In this document: positions 1 to 6,297 of the stretch, one piece after another | Layout of the letters: the number at the start of each line of letters is the position of its first letter | How positions within the stretch are numbered: position 1 is the stretch's first letter | The notes under the pieces: generated by a model | Database searches by the model: none | Told to the model about the DNA's origin: nothing | The model's input: the letters and a program-made list of their open reading frames with translations, nothing else | DNA from: Pseudomonadota bacterium | GTDB taxonomy: Bacteria; Desulfobacterota; SM23-61 | Assembly: GCA_018819135.1 (NCBI GenBank) | Contig: JAHJQK010000194.1 | Span: forward strand, 1-48,474 | DNA: 48,474 nt | Reading direction: 5' to 3' | Translations under genes and position numbers: made by a program

Positions 1-67
1 AATGCCAGGCTGCAGGAGTTCTCGTACCAAGAAGTAGCAAGCCAGGCAGAGAGTCGCCGAACCACCG

Positions 68-310
68 CGTGAACCAGACGCTCGATAAGCGGCTTTGTTT
101 TTTCTTCGGCCTGGTCTGCTCGCGCTGGTTACGCAGGCGTTCGGTCGCGCTGCGCGCGCCCGAACGGCGAGTTGCGCGGAGCGCCTCGCCCGATTTGTCC
201 GACCGCGCGCTGATTCGCGCGGCCGAACAAAATCGTTCGAGCCGTTCGCCCTCGGACTTGGCGAGTAAACTCGCCAGCCCGATTGCGAACCGCTCAACTC
301 GCCGTTATGT
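68..310 (+). other. Long attC-like structured region (tentative)
   Basis: GC-rich, non-coding sequence that differs sharply from the AT-rich DNA after it. It is full of inverted repeats: CGGCGAGTTG at 165-174 faces CAACTCGCCG at 295-304, and GGCGAGT/ACTCGCC at 260-275 forms a tight hairpin. The right end GTTATGT (304-310) resembles an attC R' box, and CGTGAAC (68-74) could be a poor R'' box. A gene starts 43 bases downstream, as in an integron cassette. The two end boxes match only in their AAC/GTT core and the element is long, so this call is weaker than the attC sites near 4.4 and 6.2 kb. It could instead be another palindromic intergenic element. Confidence 0.35.
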
Positions 311-352
311 GTCTCATATATTTTTTAAAAAGGCATATTGACGGTATCTGTT

Positions 353-745
353 ATGGAATTAAACCCTTTATCAAATGATCCAAATCACTGGAAATCGTTT
401 GTCAGAAAATGCTGGGAAATTATTAACCAGAGACCGGCAGATGTAATTGCACGTGAAAATTGGTATCAGTGTTTACCAGCAGTCTGCCAATCACGCAATC
501 CACCGCAATTAACAAGACAGGAGCTTTCAGAAATTATCATTTGGAAGCATACCGACCCCCGTTGGAGAATTAAGCCCAACCAGGGTTTGGAGACACTTTC
601 GAATAAAGAAATATCCGATATCACAATCATTGCTTTTTCTGATCATATTCCACTAGAGTTCAAGCTTCAAAAATTAATAAATGTCCCCGGGGTGGGGTAT
701 TGCTTCCCCGCATCTCTTGTCAAAAAGCGCCATCGCTTATCCTGA
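353..745 (+). pseudogene. 3'-truncated protein with HhH glycosylase-like C-terminus
   Basis: An open frame of 130 codons from ATG 353; an in-frame TTG at 338 gives five more residues but has no ribosome binding site. No family is recognised with certainty. The middle has a WKH...R region and the end has LINVPGVG followed by AS, which looks like the start of a helix-hairpin-helix GVG motif of DNA-glycosylase-type proteins. In such proteins a catalytic region would follow, but here the frame runs into charged residues (KKRHRLS) and stops, exactly where minus-strand genes of another type begin. I infer the gene lost its 3' end when the next block was joined. Function unknown; probably inactive. 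Confidence 0.4.
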
Positions 746-923
746 GCCATCTCTCCAGGTCTTCTGATAGGAACTGGGCGTCTTGCATGCAGCCTCTGAG
801 TATCTTGATGGTTTCTACGTCGTCGAGGGCTCGTAGCTTGGCTTCTTCTTCCTCTGTCAGTGCTGCGAATTTTAGTCCTTTATCGTTCTGAAAGTTTTTG
901 GAGTATAGCAGTTTCCCCTTCAT
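720..923 (-). CDS. Small hypothetical protein, last gene of phage-like operon
   Basis: 67 residues, charged, rich in Glu and Leu (TEEEEAKLRALDD), no membrane segment and no recognised domain. The start ATG (923-921) overlaps the stop of the preceding small gene by the ATGA arrangement, and that gene in turn overlaps the one before it. Such tight overlap suggests translational coupling in a three-gene minus-strand operon (1541 to 720). Gene size and composition resemble phage or conjugative-element accessory genes, which is inference only. It abuts a truncated plus-strand gene, so its own C-terminus may also be shortened. Confidence 0.5.
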   Translation of the reverse strand: MKGKLLYSKNFQNDKGLKFAALTEEEEAKLRALDDVETIKILRGCMQDAQFLSEDLERWLRISDGAF

Positions 924-1099
924 TCTCCCTCGCCTCCGCTGTATTCTTGTAGGAGCCTGTCGTTGACTTGCTTCAACTCTTCTAATACTTTCGGAATGTC
1001 TTTTCCGAACAGCTTTATCTCCCAGCCGTAGGCGTCTTTCTGTCCTTTAACCAGTTTGATGCTCGGCGTCTGTTCATTGATGCTGACTTCCATTACCAT
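920..1099 (-). CDS. 59-residue hypothetical protein, middle gene of phage-like operon
   Basis: Starts at ATG 1099 (a second in-frame ATG lies two codons later) and ends with TGA overlapping the next ATG as ATGA. The protein begins MVMEVSINEQTPSIKL and carries a YGWEIKLFGKD stretch followed by an amphipathic helix-like tail (VLEELKQVNDRLLQEY). It overlaps the upstream gene by 26 bases. The pattern of a short beta-rich half followed by a helix is seen in small phage DNA-metabolism accessory proteins, but no family can be assigned. It is supported mainly by conserved-looking composition and by the overlapping operon layout. Confidence 0.5.
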   Translation of the reverse strand: MVMEVSINEQTPSIKLVKGQKDAYGWEIKLFGKDIPKVLEELKQVNDRLLQEYSGGEGE

Positions 1100-1541
1100 T
1101 CCCTCTTGTCATTCTGACTTTCTCATCCAAGGCCTGCTGAATCCAGGTGAAACTCTTGTCAGCCATCTTATCAAACATAGCGAGCTGCAACTCCCTGTCA
1201 TCAGGAAAATCATCCATGCAATCACTCATGATATCGATGCAGTGCTTCTTGTGAGCATCCCTAATCTCCGCCAGCTCTTCATCGGTCAAAATGATCGTCT
1301 TGAAGCTCCCGTCCCCGTTTCTGTAATTCTGGCTGTACTTAACCTGAAACCCTTCTTGGTCTTCGCTCTCGTTGCTTTCGCTTGTCCCGTTGGCTTGGTC
1401 TATACATTTCTGTATCAAGGCTGTCGCATCCTGCTTACTGAGGCTATCAAACTCTATTCCTTTCAGTAACCCCTGGCTCAGTTCCGGATTCTTCGCAAAT
1501 CTTTTTAAGGCTTTTATCTGCTTATACGTTGCTTGTTCCAT
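1074..1541 (-). CDS. Hypothetical protein, first gene of phage-like operon
   Basis: 155 residues from ATG 1541, chosen because GGGAG lies 7 bases upstream; longer in-frame starts lack one. The N-terminus (MEQATYKQIKALKRF, then LSKQDATALIQKC) resembles a short helical module of the ATxKQxxxL...LSKxEASxLI type that occurs in phage and archaeal DNA-metabolism proteins; this is recognition of a pattern, not a proven homology. The rest is acidic, with no membrane segment. It leads a compact minus-strand operon of three overlapping small genes. No nuclease, replication or recombination gene stands beside it, so its role cannot be set from context. Confidence 0.6.
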   Translation of the reverse strand: MEQATYKQIKALKRFAKNPELSQGLLKGIEFDSLSKQDATALIQKCIDQANGTSESNESEDQEGFQVKYSQNYRNGDGSFKTIILTDEELAEIRDAHKKHCIDIMSDCMDDFPDDRELQLAMFDKMADKSFTWIQQALDEKVRMTRGNGNGSQHQ

Positions 1542-1688
1542 CTTTTTTCTCCCGAGAGATTTATCTGAAGTGAAACCCTCTCCAATCGAATAAGAGGGTT
1601 GAACGGTCAAATATCCGAAGAATAGGAACCATAAACCTTTTTGAGGTCAGCAGGTTAAGGGGGTGTTGAGGATTTTGTTGATCGTATT

Positions 1689-1892
1689 GTGAACCAGGTA
1701 AAAGGGTTAACCATCATTAAGAGAAATGCTCATCTAAAAGCAGAAGAAATCGGCTTTCTTCTCAAAAATAATGTTGACAGCAAATTCGCTAGAAGCCTTG
1801 GGAATCTAATTGTAGTGGAATACGAAAATTGGAGCAGGAAAGCTGGGGTTAACGAAATAAATGGTTTGATCATCAAAATGACTTCTTATTGA
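1689..1892 (+). CDS. Doubtful small ORF
   Basis: 67 codons starting with GTG and having no clear ribosome binding site (upstream bases are T-rich). The predicted protein is soluble and mixed in composition (LKAEEIGFLLKNN, VVEYENWSRKAG). It lies in an AT-rich gap between the phage-like operon and a membrane-protein gene. Nothing identifies it. It is listed because it fills an otherwise empty stretch and its composition is not obviously that of a shadow frame. Confidence 0.22.
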   Translation: MNQVKGLTIIKRNAHLKAEEIGFLLKNNVDSKFARSLGNLIVVEYENWSRKAGVNEINGLIIKMTSY

Positions 1893-2126
1893 CGTAGCGG
1901 CAGCAACCCCGAGAAATTATGAAGTACGGGGAAGAACTAGCCCGATTGACCGGCAACACATGGAAGGAACGAATTGAAACGGAGAGAAAAAGGCTAACAA
2001 AGGATTCGAGCTCGTGGAAAAAGATACCGCCTTCCTAAGTCCTAAGTAAACTGAAGTCGCGTGGGATGCCGGGAAGGTATGAGAGAACAGTCGAAATGAC
2101 TCATGACTTTATCACTTCCCACCAAG
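1893..2126. other. AT-rich spacer with one tiny possible ORF
   Basis: No gene of normal size. An ATG at 1919 opens 39 codons to TAA at 2038 (MKYGEELARLTGNTWKER...), with only a weak GAGA upstream; coding is possible but unsupported. CTAAGTCCTAAGT at 2035-2047 is a short direct repeat. No attC boxes could be paired here. Confidence 0.3.
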
Positions 2127-3071
2127 TTAAGAGACAGCCTTTCTGATTCCTTCGATGAGCATTTGGGCAAAATCCTTCTTTTTCAAAAGCACATCTTCAT
2201 AAAAAATAAGGATGATCATATTATCCTGCTTAGGGTCAAGGGCGTTAACATACAGCCCATTCTTCTCATCGGGAAAAGAACGACTATAGAGGTACTTCAA
2301 TTTAAGATCCTCAACGAGTTTAGAAAGCTCATCAAGGTTATGGATGTTCTTGAGGATGATCAGGGCTAAGGCCCTTTTGATTATCTCAGGGTAAATCGTT
2401 AGGTCGTTTAGGAGTTGACCGTAGCCGTATCTATAACGTTCAATATCCTTGATATTCTTAAAGAGCCCAAGCATTAGATGGTCGTTAAGGCAGAATTCCC
2501 TTTGAACCTCTAACCACGCCCCTTGGCGCTCAGGGGCAATGAACTTATTCCAAGAGGGCTTCGGGGCTTTGACCGCGAGATTGATTGAGCTGACAGCGTG
2601 CCTTGATTCAACGAACTGGAGAAACTTTGGAACCAGGAGAATTCCGCCGGCAAAAATCGCGACCAATATGAAAAGGGGAATAAGCCTTTTGATGTGAGGG
2701 AACCCCGGCGATGTTTTTTCTACCTTGCCTAATAACTGAGGGCGGGCCATCTCCTCGACCTCCATGAAGAATTCGAGTATCCCATCCTCGCTTTTTACTC
2801 CCAAGATTAACATGGCCTTACTCTTCAATACCCTAAGGTGTTCGTCCAGCTCTTTAAGGTGACCCTGGAATAGGCAATGGGCAAGGAGATACTCTCTATC
2901 TTTGGCCTGAGCAATCTTGACATCAGAGAAAGAGCTTTGGAGAAGTTCAAGAATAGAAGCTTTGGATGTCCAAGGAAATTTTATTATCACCTCATGTTTT
3001 ACTGTTTCCGGGGCTTCCTTTTTCAAGGGGCCTTTCTCTGACTTGACTGGAAGAAATCTTTTTCCTCCCAT
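2127..3071 (-). CDS. Single-pass membrane protein of unknown function
   Basis: 314 residues. ATG 3071 is preferred over an upstream in-frame start (3104) because GGGGGAG sits 8 bases before it. The first ~125 residues are soluble and charged; one membrane segment lies at about 131-148 (LIPLFILVAIFAGGILLV); the remaining ~165 residues are predicted helical and soluble. There is no signal peptide, so an N-in/C-out single-pass topology or a tail facing the periplasm is plausible. It is transcribed away from an XRE regulator, with a strong promoter that contains a palindrome in its spacer (3158-3186). That layout suggests the regulator controls it. No known family recognised; the pair could be a small stress or defence module, which is inference. 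Confidence 0.75.
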   Translation of the reverse strand: MGGKRFLPVKSEKGPLKKEAPETVKHEVIIKFPWTSKASILELLQSSFSDVKIAQAKDREYLLAHCLFQGHLKELDEHLRVLKSKAMLILGVKSEDGILEFFMEVEEMARPQLLGKVEKTSPGFPHIKRLIPLFILVAIFAGGILLVPKFLQFVESRHAVSSINLAVKAPKPSWNKFIAPERQGAWLEVQREFCLNDHLMLGLFKNIKDIERYRYGYGQLLNDLTIYPEIIKRALALIILKNIHNLDELSKLVEDLKLKYLYSRSFPDEKNGLYVNALDPKQDNMIILIFYEDVLLKKKDFAQMLIEGIRKAVS

Positions 3072-3157
3072 ATCTTTTTCTCCCCCAGGCCAGTGTATCG
3101 GCATTATCTCTAAGCAATAAATCCTGGCTTAAGAATTCGGGCACAACTTTCTTTCTC

Positions 3158-3186
3158 TATATACAACCTTGGGTTGTGAATGTCAA
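3158..3186 (-). promoter_or_regulatory. Near-consensus sigma70 promoter with embedded operator
   Basis: Read on the minus strand: TTGACA (3186-3181), a 17-base spacer, TATATA (3163-3158). The spacer and the edge of the -10 box contain a perfect palindrome, ACAACC-CAA-GGTTGT (3163-3177), a size and shape typical of XRE/Cro-type operators. Transcription would start near 3150 and lead into the gene beginning at 3071. A repressor bound here would block RNA polymerase directly. The nearest candidate regulator is the XRE protein encoded at 3402-3809. Confidence 0.65.
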
Positions 3187-3307
3187 GGGGTAATTGAGAT
3201 ATCCTTAAAAATTGTTTTTCCCCCGGAAAATAAGGTTGACAGTCATAAGAGTCAATAAAATTAGAAAGTTAGGGAAATTTATTTTCCTTGAAACAAGATA
3301 ATTCGGG

Positions 3308-3337
3308 CTCATTTTCAATTTTGAAGCTCAAAATGAG
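3308..3337 (+). promoter_or_regulatory. Inverted repeat upstream of the XRE gene
   Basis: CTCATTTT (3308-3315) and AAAATGAG (3330-3337) are perfect inverted arms separated by 14 bases, 65 bases before the regulator start. It may be an autoregulatory site or an mRNA hairpin. Its sequence is unrelated to the ACAACC palindrome across the same intergenic region, so the two cannot both be assigned to the same protein without doubt. Confidence 0.3.
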
Positions 3338-3401
3338 GTTGTTCCGATAATGCAACTCTTGATTTGTAGACAGGAGTAACTAAAGGTTGTAATTTAAATT
3401 T

Positions 3402-3809
3402 ATGAAAAAGATTAAGGATAGCAAGTATATAGGAATGAGGATGAAGCTAAGGAGGAAGGAACTGAGAATCTCTCAGGAGAAGCTCGGCCATATGGTGGAT
3501 GTGTCCTATCAACAGGTCCAGAAATATGAGAAGGGGACGAATCAGCTTAATTCCGAAATGCTACAGAAGATCGCCCAAGCATTGGAGGTACCCCTCAGTT
3601 TCTTTTTCGAAAATGCTGGGAGGAAACCTGGTTCAAAAAGTAAAGGGGTTCCCGATAGAGTTAAGGAAGAATCACCTGCCTATCAGATTTTAGAGGATCT
3701 CTCCCCGAGGGAACGAGAATTGATAGAATATTTCCGGGAAATTGAGGATGAAAAGTTTAAGGCCTGCTTTCTCTCGTTAATTAAATTGGCCTCAAAGCGC
3801 ACAATATAA
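3402..3809 (+). CDS. XRE-family transcriptional regulator
   Basis: 135 residues. Residues ~10-66 form a Cro/C1-type helix-turn-helix: GMRMKLRRKELRISQEKL, recognition region VSYQQVQKYEKGTNQ, then LQKIAQALEVPLSFFF. The C-terminal ~60 residues are a charged helical tail (SPRERELIEYF) of the kind seen in short cytoplasmic repressors that dimerise. No peptidase or membrane domain. It faces away from the membrane-protein gene at 2127-3071 and shares its 330-base control region, which contains a promoter with an embedded palindrome, so a local repressor role is likely. Upstream sequence has a TTGACA at 3236 but no well-spaced -10 box. Confidence 0.92.
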   Translation: MKKIKDSKYIGMRMKLRRKELRISQEKLGHMVDVSYQQVQKYEKGTNQLNSEMLQKIAQALEVPLSFFFENAGRKPGSKSKGVPDRVKEESPAYQILEDLSPRERELIEYFREIEDEKFKACFLSLIKLASKRTI

Positions 3810-3836
3810 ACAAAACCCGTCTGATCAAATTTCTGG

Positions 3837-4244
3837 ATGACGAAAATACTTGATCTGAATCAGCAAGAAGGGGATGGTGGGAGTCCATTCCAGGACTTTC
3901 CCTCTTTTAACATAATCCATGCGACCTCCTTTTCATGCCCTTCCGCGGGATCAACCATTTCTACGGCCCCACTCCAATCGGAGCAGAAGATCCTTGTGGG
4001 CATTAGAAGTCACCGCCTGTATCCTCTCACGCTTCCCAATGTTACCCGCAACTTGATCGCTCATGAATTAGGACATGCGATTGGGCTGAGGCATAACAGC
4101 GATCCAACAAAACTTATGTGTGGGCGTCCTGCACCATGCCGTCCGGATGCTTTCAGATCCAGTGAAAAGAGGGTTTTTCCACTTACCGACGAAGAAAAAT
4201 CTCAGCTTTTGAAGATGTATCCCTTACACTGGAAAAGCAGATGA
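3837..4244 (+). CDS. Metzincin-like zinc peptidase, probably N-terminally shortened
   Basis: 135 residues ending just before an attC site, so it is probably an integron cassette gene. It contains HELGHAIGLRH (about residues 76-86), the HExxHxxGxxH zinc-binding signature of metzincins (matrixin and related peptidases); the three His bind zinc and the Glu is the catalytic base. A Met further on (KLMCGR) could serve as the Met-turn. Two Cys follow (MCGRPAPC). There is no signal peptide and no ribosome binding site before ATG 3837, and only four sense codons (TCA AAT TTC TGG) separate it from an in-frame stop at 3822. Full-length relatives would be expected to have more sequence before the motif, so the N-terminus, including any secretion signal, seems lost. 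Confidence 0.68.
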   Translation: MTKILDLNQQEGDGGSPFQDFPSFNIIHATSFSCPSAGSTISTAPLQSEQKILVGIRSHRLYPLTLPNVTRNLIAHELGHAIGLRHNSDPTKLMCGRPAPCRPDAFRSSEKRVFPLTDEEKSQLLKMYPLHWKSR

Positions 4245-4366
4245 TGATCCCTTTGTTTTCCGGCAGGATTATTGACCCAATGCTCCTTCTAGGGACGAGA
4301 TCAGCTAGCAGGGAATGGCATCCGAGGACAAACTTGATTATTGACTTTTAAGCGAAAAAGAGCAGC

Positions 4367-4424
4367 GCCTAACCATTCTAATGGTGCGGCCTCGGATCCC
4401 TCGCCGCAGATTAGTTCGTTATGC
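4367..4424 (+). other. attC site (integron cassette recombination site) 1
   Basis: A canonical 58-base attC. R'' box GCCTAAC (4367-4373) pairs with R' box GTTATGC (4418-4424); the inner arms CTAATGGTGCGGC and GCCGCAGATTAG are complementary with one extra unpaired base, the extrahelical feature that directs integrases to the bottom strand. Recombination would cut between G4418 and T4419. The next cassette begins TTATGC and ends with GCATAAC at 5036, an exact complement, as expected of a single excisable cassette. Confidence 0.85.
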
Positions 4425-4452
4425 TGAATAAAATGAATGACAAGGAAACCTG

Positions 4453-5016
4453 ATGCCCAAGGAAATCTTCCCATCTTCATACGTTTGTGATTGTGGAAAG
4501 GAAAGCCACCACTTCGAGAACACGATCCGGGAAATAAAGGAGAAGAGCCGCAGGAAACGACAGACTCTGATCGCCGATGATGGAGAACACGAGATCATTT
4601 TCGACCATGGTGATATAGTGGCCATGTACTGTCCGAAAGAACAAAGGGAAATTCCAGTCATCGACAGGGCCAAGGGTGCGGCTCGTCCGCAGCGGACTCG
4701 CCGTCCCTCAGTTTCAGCGATACGAGTAGAAAGCAAATATGAAGAAATGGAGACAATGATGGGCACTCGAATACAAATAAAAGATATTGCTGAGAAATTA
4801 GCTCAGAAGATGAATGCAAGTAATGAAACAGCAGAAAAATGGATAGACGCCCTTATTGAGACTTTGTATGAGTCATTCAAGAAGGGGCGAAGCGTCACAT
4901 TACAGGGTTTAGGCGGCTTCTATCTTAAACCCAAAGGAAAAACTTGGGTATTCAAATTCAATCCCAGCCAGAGATTACGCCATCTATTCGGGTGGGCCTC
5001 AACTTATAAAGGATAA
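4453..5016 (+). CDS. Cassette gene: zinc-ribbon-like domain fused to HU-type DNA-binding domain
   Basis: 187 residues, start ATG 4453 with AAGGA 8 bases upstream and only 28 bases after the attC, typical of cassette genes. Residues 1-70 contain CDCGKESHHFE, a central helix and a second CP motif (AMYCPKE), a small Cys-containing domain often seen alone in environmental cassettes. Residues ~104-187 (TRIQIKDIAEKLAQKM..., ETLYESFKKGRSVTLQGLGGF) are an HU/IHF-like fold, DNA-bending in known members. A basic linker (ARPQRTRRPS) joins them. An internal ATG pair near 4757 has GGAG before it, so the HU part might also be made separately. The two-domain combination is unusual. Confidence 0.8.
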   Translation: MPKEIFPSSYVCDCGKESHHFENTIREIKEKSRRKRQTLIADDGEHEIIFDHGDIVAMYCPKEQREIPVIDRAKGAARPQRTRRPSVSAIRVESKYEEMETMMGTRIQIKDIAEKLAQKMNASNETAEKWIDALIETLYESFKKGRSVTLQGLGGFYLKPKGKTWVFKFNPSQRLRHLFGWASTYKG

Positions 5017-5035
5017 AGGAGATTGAAAAGGAGAT

Positions 5036-5103
5036 GCATAACGAATCACTTCACGGGATCGGCGGGAAACTTCCCCGCCTCCCCATGAGTTCAGACGTTC
5101 GCT
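5036..5103 (+). other. attC site 2
   Basis: R'' GCATAAC (5036-5042), R' GTTCGCT (5097-5103) and a central stem GGCGGG/CCCGCC (5061-5066, 5074-5079), with imperfect outer arms. The R'' box is an exact complement of the cassette's own 5' end (TTATGC at 4419), so the cassette 4419-5097 is internally consistent. The R' half belongs to the following DUF3175 cassette and pairs less well with this R'', as is normal at cassette junctions. Confidence 0.72.
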
Positions 5104-5121
5104 TCTGATGAGGGGTAGTGA

Positions 5122-5427
5122 ATGGCGACGAGGTCCAAATCATCACTGGGCACGCGTTGGTCTGGAAGGGTTACCAAAGAGAGCAATGCGCTGGATCTGG
5201 AGGAGGGGGTATTCACCTGGGCGGATCCCAAGAAGATTGCGTTGTCGCTCAAGCAGTCGGCGGATAGCAGTACCCGCCGCAAAGCCCCGCCATTTCGCTC
5301 CGCCATGTCGATGCTCGTATTCTATATCAACCGAACCGGCAGGAACCTGGACAAGGACCAGTTGCGTATTTTGGAGCAGGCCAAGGAAGAACTGCGCACA
5401 CTATATGGGAAGAGCCGGCATAAGTGA
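5122..5427 (+). CDS. DUF3175 family protein (cassette gene)
   Basis: 101 residues with a good ribosome binding site (AGGGG, 8 bases before ATG 5122), beginning 19 bases after the attC. The sequence matches the DUF3175 pattern throughout: RWSGRVTKESNALDLEEGVF, then IALSLKQSAD, RRKAPPFRSAMSML, FYINRTGRNL and a C-terminal EQAKEELRTLYG. Family function is unknown. Members are small, basic, soluble proteins, often carried by cassettes or near stress genes. The length is normal and the gene looks intact. Confidence 0.9.
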   Translation: MATRSKSSLGTRWSGRVTKESNALDLEEGVFTWADPKKIALSLKQSADSSTRRKAPPFRSAMSMLVFYINRTGRNLDKDQLRILEQAKEELRTLYGKSRHK

Positions 5428-5462
5428 TCGTCGACGAAGAACATGAGATCTCTGGATAGAAA

Positions 5463-5506
5463 TGCGAACAACGGGTTGCACGGTATGACGGGGTGAGTTG
5501 GAAGAC
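5463..5506 (+). other. Broken attC half-site after the DUF3175 cassette
   Basis: TGCGAAC (5463-5469) is complementary to the 5' end of this cassette (GTTCGCT, 5097-5103) apart from the terminal base, so it is the expected R'' box. No matching L' or R' half follows; instead a terminal-inverted-repeat element begins at 5507. I infer that the element, or a later deletion, removed the right half of this attC. Confidence 0.42.
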
Positions 5507-5770
5507 GGGACGTAGCTCCGATATTTCCGTTACGATTAATGAGTGGGGAGTGCTGCTGACCTTTTTAATCTCATTTTTGGGTTGCGATTATTAAGTAGCG
5601 TCCGCTTTACAACACAGATATGGGGTGTCTTTGACACAGGTTGCCAAGGTAATGAATATATCGGTACAGAGTGTTCTTCGTGGGGTGGATCGAGGGGGAG
5701 AGGAATTTCAAAAAAGGGGATGGACGATAGCAGGTTTCCTACTATAACGGAGTTATCGGAGCTACGTCCC
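5507..5770. mobile_element. MITE-like element with 27-base terminal inverted repeats
   Basis: The left arm (5507-5533, GGGACGTAGCTCCGAT...) and right arm (5744-5770, ...ATCGGAGCTACGTCCC) are inverted copies matching at 24 of 27 positions. The 210-base interior carries no credible gene. Size and structure fit a non-autonomous miniature transposable element. No target-site duplication could be seen. It sits between a broken attC and a truncated MerB-like gene, so it probably inserted into the cassette array and was followed by loss of flanking DNA. No transposase with matching ends is present in the window. Confidence 0.55.
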
Positions 5771-5881
5771 CTCCTTTACACTCCTTCATATTCGCCAAAT
5801 CGCAAGGTGGACGGTCGACGCCCCGATCCGTGGTGGAAAAACTCCATCGTGAGTGCATTCATGATTTCGCGCGGCACCTAA

Positions 5882-6172
5882 CAGCCCGCAATCATAACAT
5901 CGTCCTGCTTTAACTGCGGGCGGGAGTTGCAGATATCGGTTGACGCTGCCGGCCAGGTCATTAAAGCGCCGACCGGTGTTTTGGTTTGGTTGAGCATAAA
6001 CGAGGGCTGCGGTTGCGCGGCCACGAGCAAATGTCCGCTGATAAACTTTTTCTGCGGTCAGGAGCACCTGGCAAGCTGGCGTCTGGATAACCCATATGAA
6101 CCGGGTTATGTTCTTAATCTTGACAAGGCTACAGCATTAGGCAAATGCTTTTTTGGTGATTTCTTAAGCTGA
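5882..6172 (+). pseudogene. C-terminal remnant of a MerB (alkylmercury lyase)-like protein
   Basis: The frame opens at 5882 right after a stop and reads CFNCGRELQISVD, then a segment with WLSINEGCGCAATSKCP, INFFCGQEHLASW and a tail to TAA at 6172. The CPxINFF...EHLxxW pattern is characteristic of the C-terminal part of organomercurial lyase-like proteins, in which paired Cys bind the metal. The N-terminal half, with the winged-helix region, is absent, and the region upstream is the MITE-like element. An attC follows six bases after the stop, so this was a cassette gene. Almost certainly not functional; whether the ancestor cleaved organomercury or belonged to a related family cannot be told. 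Confidence 0.5.
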
Positions 6173-6177
6173 GCAAG

Positions 6178-6272
6178 GGCTAACACTTATAAGGCATCAA
6201 CCTGACGGGGAATAAACACGGCGTGGTTTTGGCACAGGTGGTTGCCTACGCAGGGTATGCAAATCGTTAGCT
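6178..6272 (+). other. attC site 3
   Basis: R'' GGCTAAC (6178-6184) and R' GTTAGCT (6266-6272) complement each other at all but the last base. The inner arms AAGGCATCAACC and GGTTGCCT pair with a bulge, leaving a 95-base site with an imperfect stem. The following cassette begins TTAGCT at 6267 and its gene starts 31 bases later. Confidence 0.8.
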
Positions 6273-6297
6273 TCAAAAAGCCAGGGAGGATGGGAAA

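Noticed and set aside
69..341. 90-codon plus-strand ORF at the window start
   Set aside because: Arg/Ser/Ala-rich low-complexity product from a GC-rich inverted-repeat region; no start signal and no domain.
3236..3261. TTGACA...TAAAAT as promoter of the XRE gene
   Set aside because: The spacer is only 14 bases, too short for sigma70.
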